From JAEZBP01 sp963832725 (lineage in GTDB: Bacteria; Myxococcota_A; Polyangia; Polyangiales; Sandaracinaceae), in NCBI GenBank assembly GCA_963832725.1, contig CAWHVG010000002.1, positions 744,001 to 808,000 of the forward strand: 64,000 nt of DNA, read 5' to 3'. Every line of letters starts with the position of its first letter. Within the stretch, counting starts at the first letter, position 1. The notes below the pieces were generated by a model. It was not told the origin of the DNA and did no database searches. It saw only the letters and a list, made by a program, of their open reading frames with translations. Shown piece after piece: positions 48,816 to 59,257 of the stretch. The translations under genes were made by a program, and so were the position numbers.

Positions 48816-49912
48816 TGCGTCGCGCGCCTCGTGATACGACCTTCTCGATGCCCCCCATCGAGGTCGTCCGGCCGTTTCCCGCGGCTCCGGTCCTCCCGCG
48901 CCAGGCGATGTGGTTCTTCGTCGCCTCGCCGCCGCTGCTCGCCTTCCTCTTCAATCCGGCCTGCCTCAAGGAGCCGGGGCACATCGTGCGGGCGCTCGCG
49001 ACGCTCTTCACCTACACGGTCGTGACCGGCGTCGCGGTCCACTACTCGTTCGACTGGCTCGCCCGGCGGCTCGCGGGCAAGCCCCTCGCCCTGCGCATTC
49101 CGGCGCACGCGCTGCTGACGGTGCTGGTGGTGGTCGGGGTGACGCTCCCCCAGCTCCCGTTGATCGACTACGTCTACCCTGAAGCGAGCGGCGCCGAGCT
49201 GACCATTCTGTGGCGTGGGGTGCTCGTCAGCTTCGTGTACCTCGCGATCGCGAGCTTCATCGGGCATCTGCAGCGCGCCGCGGTGGAGGAGCGCCTCCGC
49301 GCTCACGAAGAGCGGAGCGCGGCGCTCGAGGCCCGCCTCGCCGCGTTGCAGGCCCAGATGCAGCCCCATTTCCTCTTCAACAGCCTCAACGTCTGCGCCG
49401 GGCTCGTGCACGAGGACGCCGAGCTGGCCGAGGAGACGCTCGACCGACTGGCCGGCTTCCTCCGCTACGCGCTCGAGAGCACCGAGCATCGCTTCGTGCC
49501 CATCGAAGAAGAGCTGGTGGCGGTGGAGAGCTACCTGGAGGTGCAACGCCAGCGCTTCGGCGCTCGGCTCCGCCATCGGACGCGCCTCGCGCCCGAGGCC
49601 GAAGGGAGTCGAATTCCACCGATGCTCCTGCAGCCGCTGGTAGAGAACGCGGTCCTGCACGGCCTGCGCGAGCGGCCCGAAGGCGGCACCATCTGCGTGG
49701 AGGCGAGCCGCATCGACGGCGTGCTCCGGATCGTGGTGGAGGACGACGGCGCGGGCCCTGGACGCTCCACCCACCGCGGGACCGGCGTCGGGCAGAAGAA
49801 CGTGCGCGAGCGCCTGCGCATCGTGTACGGCGAGGGCGCACGGCTCGAGACCGGTCCCGCCGAGAGTGGAGGCTATCGGTGCGAGCTCTCGTTGCCGGAG
49901 GCTGTCGCGTGA
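48815..49912 (+). CDS. LytS/AlgZ-type sensor histidine kinase
   Basis: A 365-aa kinase from ATG 48815 (overlapping TGATG with the previous stop). Four hydrophobic helices lie in residues about 25-160 (WFFVASPPLLAFLFNPACL, ATLFTYTVVTGVAVHYSF, ALLTVLVVVGVTLPQLPL, LVSFVYLAIASFIGHL). The HisK_LytS dimerisation motif is LQAQMQPHFLFNSLNVCAGL with the phospho-acceptor His, and the ATP site is QPLVENAVLHGLRERPEGGT with VVEDDGAGPG. It pairs with the LytTR response regulator encoded 34 bp downstream. No external ligand domain is seen, so the signal is membrane-related or unknown. Confidence 0.9.
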   Translation: MRRAPRDTTFSMPPIEVVRPFPAAPVLPRQAMWFFVASPPLLAFLFNPACLKEPGHIVRALATLFTYTVVTGVAVHYSFDWLARRLAGKPLALRIPAHALLTVLVVVGVTLPQLPLIDYVYPEASGAELTILWRGVLVSFVYLAIASFIGHLQRAAVEERLRAHEERSAALEARLAALQAQMQPHFLFNSLNVCAGLVHEDAELAEETLDRLAGFLRYALESTEHRFVPIEEELVAVESYLEVQRQRFGARLRHRTRLAPEAEGSRIPPMLLQPLVENAVLHGLRERPEGGTICVEASRIDGVLRIVVEDDGAGPGRSTHRGTGVGQKNVRERLRIVYGEGARLETGPAESGGYRCELSLPEAVA

Positions 49913-49946
49913 CCCGCCCGCTGCCTGAGGTCGCCGTCGACGAGCG

Positions 49947-50648
49947 ATGGGAGAGCTCGCGGTGAAGATCCTCGTCGTCGACGACGAGCCCATCGCGCGG
50001 GCGCGGCTCATCCGCCTCATCGAGCGCATCGAAGGCGTGGAGGTCGTGGGCGAGGCGTCGAACGGCGCGGAGGCGCTCGCGCTCTGCCGCGAGCTGGCGC
50101 CGGACCTGCTCCTGCTCGACATCGACATGCCGGGGTTGGACGGGCTGGCGGTGGCGGAGGATCCGGCGGCGCCGGGAGTCATCTTCACCACCGCGCACAA
50201 GGACTACGCGCTCGAGGCGTTCGACCTGAACGCGGTCGACTACCTGCTCAAGCCGGTGTCCCGCGAACGGCTCCAGCGCGCGTTGGACCGCGTCCACGAG
50301 CGCGCCGCGCCCACCGGTGACGAGCCCTGGCGCCTCGTCGTCACGGAAGGGTCCATCAAGCGCTTCGTCGACGTGCGCGAGGTCGACTGCTTCACCTCGG
50401 ACCAGAAGTACGTCGTGTTCCGAAACGACGGCGCGGAGCTGCTCCTCCGCGAGAGCCTCGACGCGCTCGAGGCCCGCCTGGCGCCGCTCGGGTTCTTGCG
50501 TGTCCACCGCGGAGCGCTGGTGCGGCGAGGCGCCATCGCCGCCTACGACGCGACGGATGGCGGGACGCTGATCCTCTCGAGCGGGGAACGCATCCCCGTC
50601 AGCCGTCGCGCCGCGGCCCGGGTCCGCGCAGCGCTCGGCATCGACTGA
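49947..50648 (+). CDS. LytR/AlgR-type response regulator (REC + LytTR)
   Basis: A 233-aa regulator. The receiver domain has KILVVDDEPIARARLIRLIE, phospho-acceptor Asp in LLLLDIDMPGLDGLAV and Lys in DYLLKPVSRERLQRAL. The LytTR DNA-binding domain follows: DVREVDCFTSDQKYVVFRND, LLLRESLDALEARLAPLGFL, and RVHRGALVRRGAIAAYDATD. It is the cognate partner of the preceding kinase. The receiver is slightly shorter than usual between strand 3 and 4 (VAEDPAAPGVIFTTAH). Regulated targets cannot be read from this window. Confidence 0.92.
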   Translation: MGELAVKILVVDDEPIARARLIRLIERIEGVEVVGEASNGAEALALCRELAPDLLLLDIDMPGLDGLAVAEDPAAPGVIFTTAHKDYALEAFDLNAVDYLLKPVSRERLQRALDRVHERAAPTGDEPWRLVVTEGSIKRFVDVREVDCFTSDQKYVVFRNDGAELLLRESLDALEARLAPLGFLRVHRGALVRRGAIAAYDATDGGTLILSSGERIPVSRRAAARVRAALGID

Positions 50649-50722
50649 TCCTCGATTCGGCCGCCGATGGCGGTCGCCGGCGGGACTCCGTCGAGCTGCG
50701 GAAGCCTCCGACCGGGGTTGGC

Positions 50723-51364
50723 TCAGAGCTCGAAACCGAAGAGCGCATCGCCCGAGACGGTGGAGAGGTCGACCATCGGACCCATCAGGTTGGCGCTGAA
50801 CGTGGGCCGAAAGGTGACCCGGAGGTCGAGCACGAAGCGCCACAATCGAAACGTCACACCGCCGCCCATCGGGACGTGGAAGACCCCGTCCCGATTCTGG
50901 ATCACCGAGGTGTTGTAGCTCGAACGGATGACGTCGTAGTGCCGATAGCCGAAGCCAATCAACCCATAGGGCTGCACAGCGCCCGCGAGGATGTTGATGC
51001 GGCCGACGCCCTCTAGGCCGTTCGACATCAAGAGCGCGCTGGGATCCAGTCCGCTGGCCGAGGTCGCCTGCAAAGAGCCGATGTAGGCGATCTCGGCGGA
51101 GATCACGTAGCGGGTGGCGAAGCGCGCGCGGACGTCCCAGGTGCCGCCGACGTTGGCCAGGCTCCGCGCGTCGCTGCGGAGGAAGTCCACGACCCCGCCT
51201 CCGACGGTGACCGCCATGCCGCCCGGAACCCACGCCTCGCGCGGCTCCGGTCCGTGCACCGCGATATCGGAGGGCAGGATGGCCTCCGGGAGTCCCTCCG
51301 CGGACGCGGTCGCGCTGGTGAGGAGCGCGGCGGCGGCGACGAAAGCACGAATGAATCGTGACAT
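50723..51364 (-). CDS. Outer-membrane beta-barrel-like protein
   Basis: A 213-aa exported protein from ATG 51364. The signal peptide MSRFIRAFVAAAALLTSATA is followed by SAEGLPE. The mature sequence has alternating strand patterns (GGMAVTVGGGVVDFLRSDAR, YVISAEIAYIGSLQ, IGFGYRHYDVIRSSYNTS) and closes with a C-terminal strand ending in an aromatic/hydrophobic residue (DALFGFEL). The barrel is probably of eight strands. No specific family is named with confidence. It is convergent with the LytR gene; its promoter region is shared with the divergent hybrid kinase gene. Confidence 0.65.
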   Translation of the reverse strand: MSRFIRAFVAAAALLTSATASAEGLPEAILPSDIAVHGPEPREAWVPGGMAVTVGGGVVDFLRSDARSLANVGGTWDVRARFATRYVISAEIAYIGSLQATSASGLDPSALLMSNGLEGVGRINILAGAVQPYGLIGFGYRHYDVIRSSYNTSVIQNRDGVFHVPMGGGVTFRLWRFVLDLRVTFRPTFSANLMGPMVDLSTVSGDALFGFEL

Positions 51365-51528
51365 CTCGATTCTCCAGCTCGGGAGCCTCGCGATTGTCCT
51401 TGAGCACCTGCCGCTCCAGCGAAACATAGCCAGGCGGGGCCTTGCCACCGGCGGTCGTGCCGTCGCGCGGAGGTGTCGGGCTCGACACGGTCGCTCGGTT
51501 CCGGGACGGTGAGACCGAAGCCTCGCAG

Positions 51529-54500
51529 ATGAAGACCTCTGTGCTGTTGTCCGACGTCGCGGGATGCATAAGGATCTCCACCCCACGGTTTCGGTCAGCT
51601 CCGAGCGATGTGACCAGCGTCCCCCGAACTCGAGATGGCTCTCCCACTGCACCCGTCGACCTGGACGGCGTGCTCGCGTCGCTGTCCGGCGGTGGAAGCG
51701 CGGAGTCGGTGGCCCGCGCGGTCGCGGACGGGCTGGCCCGCGCGCTCCGTGCCGAGCTCGTGGAGGTCTGGTCGGACGGGGAAGCCGGGCTCGAGCTGTC
51801 CGCACGCTGCGACGCGTCCGATGGCGCCGGGATCGGGCCGCTGGACGTCACCCGTCTCTTCGCCGAGGTCCTCGCCGACGGTCGCCCGCTGCACCTGGAG
51901 GGCTCCGACGCGCGTCTGGCCGAGGTGGGCGCCGGCGTACGCGCGGCGATGGTGCTTCCGCTCTCGCTCGAGGCGCGAGTGGCCGGCGCCCTGGTGGTGG
52001 CGTTCGCGCTCCCGCGGACCTTCGCGCCCGCGCTCCGGGAGCGGCTCGTCACCTTCGCGGGCATCTGCGCGCTGGCTCTCGATCGCCAGCGCGTGGTGGC
52101 GCATGAGAGACGCCTCGCCGCGCGTCTCGAGGGACTGCAGGCGATCACGGGGGCGCTCAGCCGCGCCATGCGGGACGTCGACGTGGCGCGGGTGGTCACG
52201 AGTATTGGCTGCGCCACCGTGGGAGCGGCGTCGGCGATCCTGCAGGTCGTGGAAGACGAGGGCGGCGTGCCCGCGCTGCACCTGCTCGGTGCGAGCGAGG
52301 TCGACGAAGAACATCGCCGCGCCTGGTCCAGACAGCCTCTCGACGCGAGCTCTCCGACCGGCGAGGCGGCGCGCACCCGCGCTCCGGTGGTCATCCGCAC
52401 GGAGCGGGAGCGCGCAGCTCGCTATCCCGCGGCCGTCGGTCACCCGCTCGGTCCGGCCGGCGCGCGTCTCGCGTTGCCGCTGATGGTCGGCGACCGGCTG
52501 CTCGGGGCGTTCGCGTTCACCTTCGACGGGGACCGCAGCTTCGAGGAGGGAGAGCTCTCGTTCGTCGAGTCGTTGGCCGAGCAGGCCGCGCTGGCGCTGG
52601 AGCGCGCGCAGCTCTTCGAGCGTGAGCGGCGCTCCCGACGGCGAGCGGAAGAGGCGGCCAGCCGGAGCCGCATCCTGGCGGCCCTCGGGAAGGAGCTCTC
52701 GTGCGTTGGCGATCCCATCCAGATCGGCGGGGCTGCGCTCCGGGCGGCATCGGACGTGGCCGGCGCAGTCAGCTCCGCGGTGTGGCGTCTCGACCGGCCC
52801 GGTGAGCGACTGGAGCTGCTCACCAGCGAGGGATTCTCGGAGGAGGCGAAGGCCGGGTACGCGACCATATCGCTCTCGCTCGACTCGCCTCTGGTCTACG
52901 TCGTGGGCTCGGCGGAGCCGATCTGGCTCGACCACCCGGGCGCATACGAGCGGGAGTATCCCGGCTCGGCCCGGCGGGCGCGACAGGCCACCGTCGAGGG
53001 TGGAGGGGTGGCTTGCGTGCCGCTCGTGACGGAGTCGATCGTGGTCGGGGCCATGGCGCTCGTGCTGCCGCCGGGCCGATCGGTGAGCGCGCAGGAGAGG
53101 AGCTTCCTGATCTCCGTCGGTGCCCTCTGCGCGCAGGCGATGGAGCGCGATTGCCTGCAGCGGGAGGACGCAGCGTCCCGCTCTCGGCTCCGGGACCTGC
53201 AAGAGCTGACGGCGGCGCTCTCGAAGACCACGCGGACGATTGACATCGCGGACGTGGTGGTGGAGGTCGGGACCGGCGTGCTCGACGCCTCCGCGGCCGC
53301 GGTGTGGCTGTGGAGCGAAGACACAGACGGCTTCACCGCGGCCGCCTGGCGCGGCCTCCCGGCCGACTACGACACCCACTGGGGCGTCGTCCGCGAGAGC
53401 GATCCCTTGCCGCTCGGGCAGGTCGCGCGAACGGGAGAGCCCCTCTTCGTGGAGAGCGAGCGGGATCACGGAGTCCTCGACGCCGACGTCATCGAGTACT
53501 GGGTGCGCGGCGTCGGCGTGTCCGCCTTCGCGATCGTGCCCATCCGCGTGGCGGGGCGCGTCACGGCGGTGGCGGCGTTCGCGTTCCGTAGTGAGCGCTA
53601 TTTCTCCGAGACGGATTGCGCGTTCATCCTCAACCTCGCGCGGCAAGCCGAGCAGGCCCTCGAGCGCGCCCGGCTCTACGATGGCGAGGCGGTCGCGCGG
53701 CGCGAGGCCGAGGTGGCCAACCGCGCCAAGGACGAGTTCCTGGCCATGCTCGGTCATGAGCTGCGCAACCCGTTGGCGCCGATCGTGACGGCCCTGCAGC
53801 TCATGGAGCTGCGGGCGAACGGCCAGCTGGCGCACGAGCGCGAGGTCATCCAGCGGCAGGTACATCATCTGATGCGCTTGGTGGACGACCTGCTCGACGT
53901 CTCGCGCATCACGCGGGGCAAGCTCGAGCTCCAGCGCGAGCGCGTGGAGCTCGGGGCCATCGTGCACCGCGCCGTCGAGATGGCGAGCCCGCTGATTCGA
54001 GCAGCGGGCGCACACGCTGGTGGTGCAGGGCACCGACGGGCCGGTCTTCGTCATCGGTGACGAGGCCCGCCTCGTGCAAGTGATCACGAACCTGCTGACG
54101 AACGCGGCGCGCTACACCGAGTCGGGAGGTCGCATCGAGGTGCGGCTCCGGGGGGAGGCGGAGAACGCCGTCATCGTCGTCTCCGACAACGGCAGCGGCA
54201 TCCCCCAGGACCTCCTCCCGAGGGTCTTCGATCTCTTCTCGCAGGGGCCCCGCACGTCCGACCGCGCCCATGGCGGCCTCGGTATCGGCCTCTCGCTGGT
54301 CCGCTCTCTGGTCTCGATGCACGGCGGCGAGGTGCGGGCCGAGAGCGAGGGCGACGGCCGTGGGAGCACCTTCACCCTGACGCTGCCGGTGGCGCGGCCG
54401 TCTCGGCTCCCGGCTCCGCCCGCCAGGTCGACCGCGCTCGTGCGCCCGTCGGAGCGGCGGCGGGTGCTGATTGTCGACGACAACCGCGACGCCGCCATGC

Positions 54501-54799
54501 TCGTCGCCGAGCTGCTGCGCGACGTCGGTCACGAGGTGTCCGTGGCCCACGATGGGCCGGAGGCGCTCTCGCTGGCTCGCGAGCGAGCGCCGGACGTCGC
54601 CATCCTCGATCTCGGGCTGCCGGTGATGGACGGCTTCGAGCTCGCCGATCGTTTGCGCGACCTGCCGGCGCCGCCTCGCTTGATCGCGCTGACGGGCTAC
54701 GGGCAGAAAGGCGACCGCGCCCGTACGCGCGCCGCGGGCTTCGACGCCCACCTCGTCAAGCCCATCTCGTCCGACGTCCTCTTGAAGGCGCTTCGCTGA
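51529..54799 (+). CDS. Hybrid histidine kinase with four GAF domains and receiver (one apparent frameshift)
   Basis: About 1089 aa from ATG 51529. Four GAF-type segments are recognisable by repeated openings (SVARAVADGLARALRAELVE, LQAITGALSRAMRDVDVARV, RILAALGKELSCVGDPIQIG, LQELTAALSKTTRTIDIADV). The kinase core has KDEFLAMLGHELRNPLAPIV with the phospho-His near residue 742, ARLVQVITNLLTNAARYTES, VVSDNGSGIPQDLLPRVFDL and GGLGIGLSLVRSL. A receiver domain ends the protein (VLIVDDNRDAAMLVAELLRD, VAILDLGLPVMDGFELA). The extra T at GATTC 53994-53998 is inside the kinase core; repair gives PLIEQRAHTLVV. It has no membrane segment, so it is a cytoplasmic multi-input sensor. Confidence 0.88.
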
Positions 54800-54894
54800 G
54801 CTGGCCACGCGCCGATTGGGAGGCCCGCAGGAGGCCTTGACGCGGTTGGGTGGGCGCGCCAAAGCGACCGAGGCCACCTGCAGGGAGGGAAGCG

Positions 54895-55627
54895 ATGCGT
54901 GAAGCTGGCTACGAGCTCTACTACTGGCCGTCCATCCCGGGCCGCGGCGAATTCGTCCGCCTCGCGCTGGAAGAGGCGGGCGCACCCTATCTCGACGCCG
55001 CACGCGCCAACGGCAGTCAGGCCGTGGTGTCCGTGCTGCGCGGCGAGAAAGGTGGCCTCGCGCCCTTCGCACCCCCGGTTCTGGTTCACGGCGACCTGGT
55101 CATCTCCCAGACGGCCAACATCCTGCTCTACCTGGCGCCGCGGCACGGGCTCGTCCCCGACGGGGAGCGTCCCCGCTTCGAAGCGCACGGGCTCGAGCTG
55201 ACCATCGCCGACTTCGTCGCCGAGACCCACGACACCCATCACCCGCTCGCGCCCTCGCTCTACTACGAGGATCAGAGAGAGGTGGCGGCGGAGTACACGA
55301 AGCACTTTCTCGCCGAGCGCGTGCCCAAGTTCCTCGGCTATTTCGAGCGCGTCCTCGAGCGGAACGCCGCGAACGGTGAGTCCCACTTGCTCCGGGATGG
55401 GTTCAGCTACGTCGATCTCTCCATGATGCTGGTGATGGACGGGCTCGAGCACGCATTCCCGGCGCACTACGCGAGCTGGTCGAGCGCGTATCCCCAGCTG
55501 GCCGATTCTGAGGTCGCGGATGCGGGCGCGGCCGCGGATCGCCGCCTACCGCGGCTCCGAGCGCTGCATCCCCTTCAACGAGGACGGCATCTTCCGGCGC
55601 TATCCGGAGCTCGACCGCCCGGGCTGA
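54895..55627 (+). CDS. Glutathione S-transferase family protein (one apparent frameshift)
   Basis: About 243 aa, with GGGAGGGAAGCG before ATG 54895. The N-terminal thioredoxin-like fold has ELYYWPSIPGRGEFVRLALE, with APFAPPVLVHGDLVISQTAN holding the cis-Pro and the glutathione-binding Gln-Thr. The C-terminal helical domain contains HDTHHPLAPSLYYEDQREVA and SYVDLSMMLVMDGLEHAFP. The extra T is at GATTC 55504-55508; repair gives QLADLRSRMRARPRIAAYR and the usual GST end. The class is alpha/mu/pi/sigma-like from the first motif, which is unusual but not rare in Myxococcota. The substrate is unknown. Confidence 0.85.
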
Positions 55628-55943
55628 CCCTTCGGAGGGTCGATGACGCCGTCTCGGGACGCTCGGGCGGGGTCGTGACGGGAGAGACGCGCGCGCCCCC
55701 CGCCCGCCACGCCGGCGCGAATGGACGCGTCGCCGACCGCCCGCCGTGCGCGGGCGCCCGCTCGGACCGTTCCCCGCCGGGGAGGACGTCTCCTCGGCCG
55801 AGGACGCCGCCGCGTGCGACGCCGTCGCGTGCGCGCCACGGACGAGCCCCCGTTCGTACGCCGCCAGCGTGGTTTTCGAGCGAGGACGAACGGAGCGCTC
55901 GGAGCGCGGCTCGGATGGCATCGGCGCTGCAACTCACCGGGCC
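55628..55943. other. 316-bp gap without a supported gene
   Basis: Both strands have open frames because of the GC content, but none shows domain features or a convincing start. The gap contains several short Arg/Ala-coding stretches only. It must hold the promoter of the barrel gene at 55944, though no clear -35/-10 pair is visible. Confidence 0.5.
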
Positions 55944-56726
55944 ATGCACGCGACACAACGATTCATGGCAGCCGCCCTGGTATGCGGTCTCACGCTCGCC
56001 GCGGGGACCGCCAACGCTCAGCAGAGCATGGAGGACCGTCACGTATTCATCGAGGCGAATGGCGGTGGTGGTTTGCAGCTCGGAAACACCGATTACGTAA
56101 ACCAGAATTCCGCGACGAACTACTCGTTCCCGTGGGTCGGCGGATACAACGTCGGCGCGACGGCCGGCGTCATGCTCGGCGGGCCCATCGCGCTGATCGC
56201 GAGCTACGAGTACGACCACTCGTGGAGCCGCACCGGCTCGGTGCCGGGAGTCCTCGACCGGACGCAGGGGCAGATCAGCTACCACACCGCCGTGGTCGGC
56301 TTCCGCCTCTACGTGCCCACCGGATTCGGCGCGGTGCGCGCGGACCTCGCGGCCGGCGTGATCTTCCCCTTCCAGACCTCGCTGCAGTACAACTACGGCG
56401 CCGGTCTGGCGCAGCTCCCGCAAGCGATCACCGGGCAGGGCCTCCTGACCAACAACTACAGCGTCGGTGTGGCAGGGATGGCGCGGATCGGCTATCAGAT
56501 CCCGATTGCCGGTCCGATCTATGCCGCCATGGACGTAGAGATGCAGGTGGCTCAGTCGGAGAACTCCGGCGAGACGACGAAGACGACCAACTTCGTGTCG
56601 AACTTCGGCGCCACGCCGCCGACGGCGACGTCGGCCACGATCCGACACGGTGACAACGCCGCCCGGCCGAGCACCTTCGGGTTCGGCGCGGGTCGCCTGG
56701 TGCTCTCCCTGGGTGCCGCGTTCTGA
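55944..56726 (+). CDS. Outer-membrane beta-barrel-like protein
   Basis: A 260-aa exported protein from ATG 55944. The signal peptide MHATQRFMAAALVCGLTLAA is followed by GTANAQQ, a signal peptidase I site. The mature part is Gly/Asn/Tyr-rich with alternating strands (HVFIEANGGGGLQLGN, VGATAGVMLGGPIALIASYE, TAVVGFRLYVPTGFGAVRAD, GAGRLVLSLGAAF) and a terminal Phe, the classic barrel-assembly signal. Asn- and Tyr-rich loops near residues 45-60 would be surface exposed. A strong terminator follows directly. No specific family is named. Confidence 0.7.
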   Translation: MHATQRFMAAALVCGLTLAAGTANAQQSMEDRHVFIEANGGGGLQLGNTDYVNQNSATNYSFPWVGGYNVGATAGVMLGGPIALIASYEYDHSWSRTGSVPGVLDRTQGQISYHTAVVGFRLYVPTGFGAVRADLAAGVIFPFQTSLQYNYGAGLAQLPQAITGQGLLTNNYSVGVAGMARIGYQIPIAGPIYAAMDVEMQVAQSENSGETTKTTNFVSNFGATPPTATSATIRHGDNAARPSTFGFGAGRLVLSLGAAF

Positions 56727-56751
56727 AGTCACCTCCACGGGGATTGCTGGT

Positions 56752-56780
56752 GGCCCGCGACGCGTGATGCGTCGCGGGCC
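56752..56780. terminator. Strong hairpin terminator after the barrel gene
   Basis: A perfect 12-bp stem GGCCCGCGACGC / GCGTCGCGGGCC with a 5-nt loop (GTGAT) lies 25 bp after the stop and is followed within 10 bp by a short T run (caatttt). This is the clearest intrinsic terminator in the window. Confidence 0.8.
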
Positions 56781-56850
56781 TCGGCAATTTTCGTCCCCGG
56801 ACTCGCTCCGTCCGGGTGCATGTACGCGCCCGGGGCATACCTGTCCGCGC

Positions 56851-58153
56851 ATGGGGCGCCGGCTCGGCCCGATCGATCACGCCTGGCTCCGCATGGAGCG
56901 GCCGAACAACCCGATGACGGTCACGGGCGTGCTGACCTTCGACGAGCCGCTCGACATCGCGCGGTTGGAGCGCACCATCGAGGCGCGCATCGAAGCATTC
57001 CCGCGCCTCCGGCGGCGCATCCGCACGGGACGCGGGCACTGGGCGCGCTGGGAGGACGATCCGGGCTTTCGCGTGTCTCGGCACGTCGTGCACCGGGTGC
57101 TGCCGCAGCCGGCCGACCGGCGAGTGCTCCGACGGGCGATCGAGGAGCTGGTCAGCACGCCGCTCTCGATGGAACGCGCGCTCTGGGAGCTGCACGCGCT
57201 GGAGAACCCGAACGATGGCCGGACGGTGTTGGTCGCCCGTTTCCATCACTGCATCGCAGACGGCTTCGCGCTCATGTACGTCATGCTGAGCCTCACCGAC
57301 GACGTCGCCGAAGCGGCGGTGGCGATGCGCCCGTCGCCGGCCTTGGACACGCCGGGGCCGCTGGGGCGGGCGCTCGGTTCGCTCGGACGGGAGCAGCTCG
57401 TGCGCTCCGTGCGCGGCGTGCCGGTCGTGGTCGCCGACCTCGCGCGCCTGGCCACCCTCTCGAATCAGCCTCCCTCGCTCCTGCGCGGCTCGCTCGGAAC
57501 GGTGAAGCGCGCGGCGTGGTCGCCGCCGCTGCCGCTCTCGGAGGTGAAGGCGATTCGGTCGGAGCCTCGGCGGGACGGTGAACGACGTCCTGATGGCCGC
57601 CGCGACGGGCGCGCTCTCGCGCTACCTGCGCGAGCGGGGCGAGGACCCGCGCGGGTTCGATTCTGCGGATGGCCGTCCCGGTGAACCTCCGGACGCCGGC
57701 GCAGATGGCCGGGCTCGGCAACTCCTTCGGCCTCGTCTTCCTGGAGCTGCCGCTGTGGATCGAGGATCCCTGGGCTCGCTTTCGCGAGGTCAAGCGGAGG
57801 ATGGACCGGCTCAAGCGCTCCCCCGAGGCGTACGTGCTCCTGGCGATGATGCAGATCGCGGGCACGGTGCCGCGTTGGGTGGAGGAGCTCATCGTCCGCT
57901 TCCTCGGGGCGAAGACCACGGGGGTGCTCACCAACGTCCCCGGCCCGAGGGAGCCGCGGTACTTGGCGGGCCGGAGGATTCCGCACCTTGATGTTCTGGG
58001 TGCCGCAGAGCGGCCGGGTCGGGCTGGGCGTGAGCATCGTGAGCTACGCCGGCGAGGTGCGAATGGGGCTCTCTGCCGACGCGCGGCTGATGCCGGACCC
58101 GGCGCGCGCGCTCGAGGGACTCTCGATTCGAGCTCGACGCGCTGCGTCGTTGA
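56851..58153 (+). CDS. Wax ester synthase / diacylglycerol acyltransferase family enzyme (four apparent frameshifts)
   Basis: About 432 aa from ATG 56851 (MGRRLGPIDHAWLRMERPNN) to TGA 58153. The active-site motif HHxxxDG is present as VARFHHCIADGFALMYVML. The rest matches the WS/DGAT family in order: RSLGGTVNDVLMAAATGALS, LRMAVPVNLR, GNSFGLVFLELPLW, and SNVPGP-like TNVPGPREPRYLAG. Four GATTC sites (57552, 57659, 57977, 58125) each break the frame, and removal of one T at each restores every motif and an end ELDALRR. These enzymes make wax esters or triacylglycerol from fatty acyl-CoA. Start and size are normal. It is single and not in an obvious operon. Confidence 0.85.
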
Positions 58154-58213
58154 GCACGCGCCCGGCTCGACGCGCCGCGTCGTCGCGCATCTCCATCCCG
58201 CCCGCGTGGGAGG

Positions 58214-59197
58214 TCACGTCGGCTCGGGCTCTCCGATGGGACCTTGCTGGTCCGTCTCGAACGCGTGGCGTCCCGCGTTGCCGCCGGCCTCGAGCTGCGC
58301 CTCGACGAAGACGCGCTTCACCGACGGGTAGCGCTCGTGCACGCGCTTCTCGATGTCGTCGATCTGCCGCGCCAGGTCCATCGACCCGAGCCGGGCGTCG
58401 AAGCGGATGTCGAGGTTCACCAGCACGTCGTCGGGTCCGAAGTGCATCGTCATCGGGTAGCCGACCTGCTCCACCGCGGGGTGCGCCGCGACGAGCGCTC
58501 GAATGGCGCGCACCATCTCGGGGTCGGCGCTCTCACCGATCAGGAACTTCTTGCTCTGCACGATGAGGTAGACGGCGGTCGCACAGAGGATGAGGCCGAT
58601 CACCATCGACGCGACCGCGTCCGGCACCGGCGTGTCGAGCCAAGCGCTCAGCCCGATGCCCGCGTACGCGGTGACGATGCCGGCCAGCGCTGCGCTGTCC
58701 TCGCCCACCACCACGAAGTTCCCTGGGGACTTGCTGCGGTGCAGCTTGCGGAAGAAGGACCCTTCGGTGTCCTCGTGCTGAACGGAGCGCACGGCGATCA
58801 GCCACGATGTACCTTCCGCCACGAGCGCGACGGCCAGGACGCCGTAGCTCCAGAGCAGATCACCCGGCTCGCGCGGAAGAGCGAGGTGGCGGATGCCCTC
58901 GTAGATGGACATTCCGCCGCCGATGCCGAAGAGCAGGATCGCGACGATCAAGCTCCAGAAGTAACGTTCTTTTCCGTACCCGAAAGGATGGTGAATGTCG
59001 GGCTTCTTACGGCTCCTCCGCACGCCGATCAGGAGGAGCACCTCGTTGCCGGTGTCGACCACCGAGTGGATCCCTTCGGACCACATGGCCGAGCTGCCCG
59101 AGAACACCGCGGCCACGAACTTCGCGACCGCGATGACCAAGTTGGCGGTGATCGCGACGAGGATCGTGAGGGGGCGCTTCTCCGCTTCGTCCGCCAC
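58214..59197 (-). CDS. Cation diffusion facilitator (CDF) family metal transporter
   Basis: A 327-aa transporter from ATG 59197. Membrane helices 1 and 2 carry SAMWSEGIHSVVDTGNEVLL (HxxxD metal site), and helix 5 has VVVGEDSAALAGIVTAYAG (ExxxD-like). Six hydrophobic segments are visible up to about residue 205; the C-terminal cytoplasmic domain follows (VGYPMTMHFGPDDVLVNLDI and a VHERYPSVKRVFVEA end). The metal-site set is unusual, with E-x-S-A-A in helix 5, so metal specificity (Zn, Mn, Fe or other) is uncertain. It is convergent with the WS/DGAT gene, 60 bp away. Confidence 0.88.
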   Translation of the reverse strand: MADEAEKRPLTILVAITANLVIAVAKFVAAVFSGSSAMWSEGIHSVVDTGNEVLLLIGVRRSRKKPDIHHPFGYGKERYFWSLIVAILLFGIGGGMSIYEGIRHLALPREPGDLLWSYGVLAVALVAEGTSWLIAVRSVQHEDTEGSFFRKLHRSKSPGNFVVVGEDSAALAGIVTAYAGIGLSAWLDTPVPDAVASMVIGLILCATAVYLIVQSKKFLIGESADPEMVRAIRALVAAHPAVEQVGYPMTMHFGPDDVLVNLDIRFDARLGSMDLARQIDDIEKRVHERYPSVKRVFVEAQLEAGGNAGRHAFETDQQGPIGEPEPT

Positions 59198-59257
59198 GCT
59201 CCCGTTCGGGGCAGGGGGCGTGCCACCGCCCGGTGGTGCGTCACCCGGCCGGACCGT

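Noticed and set aside
55820..55880. Short similarity of minus-strand LAAYERGL to the NtrC-type regulator at 59.7 kb
   Set aside because: Only about nine residues match and the rest has no domain; chance similarity in GC-rich sequence is the simpler reading.
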